14,342 nucleotides of DNA from CAWJEL01 sp964647255 (GTDB lineage Bacteria > Chloroflexota > Anaerolineae > CG2-30-64-16). The position numbers and the translations under genes were made by a program. The stretch spans positions 1 through 14,342 of the forward strand of contig CAZYGI010000091.1 in the NCBI GenBank assembly GCA_964647255.1, in the 5' to 3' direction. Of this stretch, positions 13,487 to 14,342 are shown piece after piece. The notes beneath the pieces were generated by a model. The model did not search any database. It worked only from the letters and a program-made list of their open reading frames with translations, and was not told the DNA's origin. How positions within the stretch are numbered: position 1 is the stretch's first letter; each line of letters begins with the position of its first letter.

Positions 13487-14342
13487 GGAGCAACCTCCCG
13501 CCGCCGATCAACTCCGCTAACGTCTCGATATCCCCGGCCATTTCCCGATCATGCACCACCATCGGCACGTGCCGGCGCACCTCAGCATAGGCGGCCGCGG
13601 TGCCGCGGCCGAGCCGCGCGGGGCCATCCGGCCGCAGATCAATCGCCTGGCATGCGGTCAGCAGCTCGATGGCAAGGACGTGGCGCACGTTGTCCAGGAT
13701 CTCGCGCGTGTGCCGGGCGGCGTTGGCGCCCATGCTGACGTGATCCTCCTGGTTGGCGCACGATGGGATCGAGTCCACGCTGTCGGGATGCGCCAGTGTC
13801 TTGTTGTCCGAGACCAGTGCGGCCGCGGTGTACTGGGCCATCATCAGCCCGCTGTCCAACCCGCTGGTGGGCACGAGCATGGCCGGCAGCCCCCCGCTCA
13901 GCTCCGGCGTCAGCATACGGAAGATGCGGCGCTCCGCGATGCTGGCAACCTCGGCCAGGGCGATGCCCAGCGCGTCCAGCCAGAGCGCCGGTCCCTGGCC
14001 GTGGAAGTTGCCGCCGGAGAGGGCGCGGAATGAGCCGTCCGGCGTTGGGAAGATCAGCGGGTTGTCGGTCGCGGCGTTGAGCGCAGTCGTCAGCCGCGGC
14101 CGCACGAATGCCACCATGTCCAGCGCGGGGCCCAGCACCTGCGGGGTGCAGCGCAGGCTGTACGCGTCCTGCACGCGGCCCGGATCGGCGTCCACCAGGC
14201 GGCTGCCTGCCGTGAGCGCGCGCAGCCGGGCGGCGACCCGGATCTGGCCGGGCTGCCCGGCCGCGGCGTGGAGGTCGGGGTCGAAGGCGGCCGAGAGGCC
14301 CTGCAGCCCTTCCAGGCTCAGCGCCGCGGCGACGACGTCGAG
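13437..14342 (-). CDS. hutH: Histidine ammonia-lyase, C-terminal ~300 residues (partial)
   Basis: HutH removes ammonia from L-histidine to give urocanate, the first step of histidine degradation. The gene enters from the right edge; reading from base 14342 gives LDVVAAALSLEGLQG... and continues in frame (no start is visible; the GTG at 14195 is internal). Family motifs are DAYSLRCTPQVLG, TDNPLIF, SGGNFHGQ and NQEDHVSMG. The Ala-Ser-Gly that forms the MIO cofactor lies outside the window. The homologous part ends near AELIGGGRLLL; about 15 further residues (TSLPPGSDPPVPANQ) run into the convergent aldo/keto reductase, overlapping it by 50 bases. Aromatic ammonia-lyases share the fold, but the HutH pattern fits best. 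Confidence 0.88.
   Translation of the reverse strand, partial: LDVVAAALSLEGLQGLSAAFDPDLHAAAGQPGQIRVAARLRALTAGSRLVDADPGRVQDAYSLRCTPQVLGPALDMVAFVRPRLTTALNAATDNPLIFPTPDGSFRALSGGNFHGQGPALWLDALGIALAEVASIAERRIFRMLTPELSGGLPAMLVPTSGLDSGLMMAQYTAAALVSDNKTLAHPDSVDSIPSCANQEDHVSMGANAARHTREILDNVRHVLAIELLTACQAIDLRPDGPARLGRGTAAAYAEVRRHVPMVVHDREMAGDIETLAELIGGGRLLLTSLPPGSDPPVPANQ

Overview
This is a GC-rich bacterial window with strongly coding-biased DNA. It most likely comes from the Chloroflexota (Anaerolineae-like). That placement is an inference from gene content (ECF transporter operon, bacterial-type glycerol-1-phosphate dehydrogenase, GH42 galactosidase, ferredoxin-tailed aldo/keto reductase) and from the many short degenerate repeats lodged at gene junctions; no rRNA or marker protein is present to prove it.

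Layout. Bases 2-3775 (+) are a tightly coupled operon: the tail of a membrane-anchored protein, the ECF transmembrane subunit EcfT, a fused double-ATPase EcfA, and an integral-membrane substrate-binding S component. Consecutive genes overlap by 1-4 bases. A strong hairpin (3783-3826) separates this operon from a convergent selenophosphate synthetase gene, selD (4883-3834, -). The selD reading frame is interrupted by one in-frame TGA inside the active-site motif, at the position where SelD carries Cys or selenocysteine. Hairpins follow directly, so I read it as a selenocysteine-containing SelD (349 aa) and not as a broken gene. The organism should therefore have a full selenocysteine machinery elsewhere.

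Upstream of selD, on the same strand, lies a two-gene restriction-modification cassette (7395-4997, -): a gamma-type, TaqI-like N6-adenine methyltransferase and a small PD-(D/E)XK nuclease. Its GC content is visibly lower than its surroundings (28/60 G+C in the line starting at 6601, against 43/60 in the line starting at 9121). Oppositely oriented copies of a ~38-bp repeat lie on either side of it, which suggests horizontal acquisition.

Next, also on the minus strand, come an AraL-like HAD phosphatase (9789-8971) and an AraM-like sn-glycerol-1-phosphate dehydrogenase (8864-7623), in the same order as araL-araM of Bacillus subtilis. A 509-base intergenic region (9790-10298) holds two tandem MITE-like palindromic repeats and a sigma70-type promoter. 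This promoter drives a GH42 beta-galactosidase (10299-12302, +), which overlaps an aldo/keto reductase with a C-terminal 2x[4Fe-4S] domain (12317-13486, +). The window ends in the C-terminal ~300 residues of histidine ammonia-lyase (14342-13437, -), whose 3' end overlaps the reductase gene antisense.

The most notable items are the Sec-containing selD with candidate SECIS hairpins, the acquired RM island with its unassigned nuclease, and the short-repeat insertions that have become coding sequence in the ECF operon.
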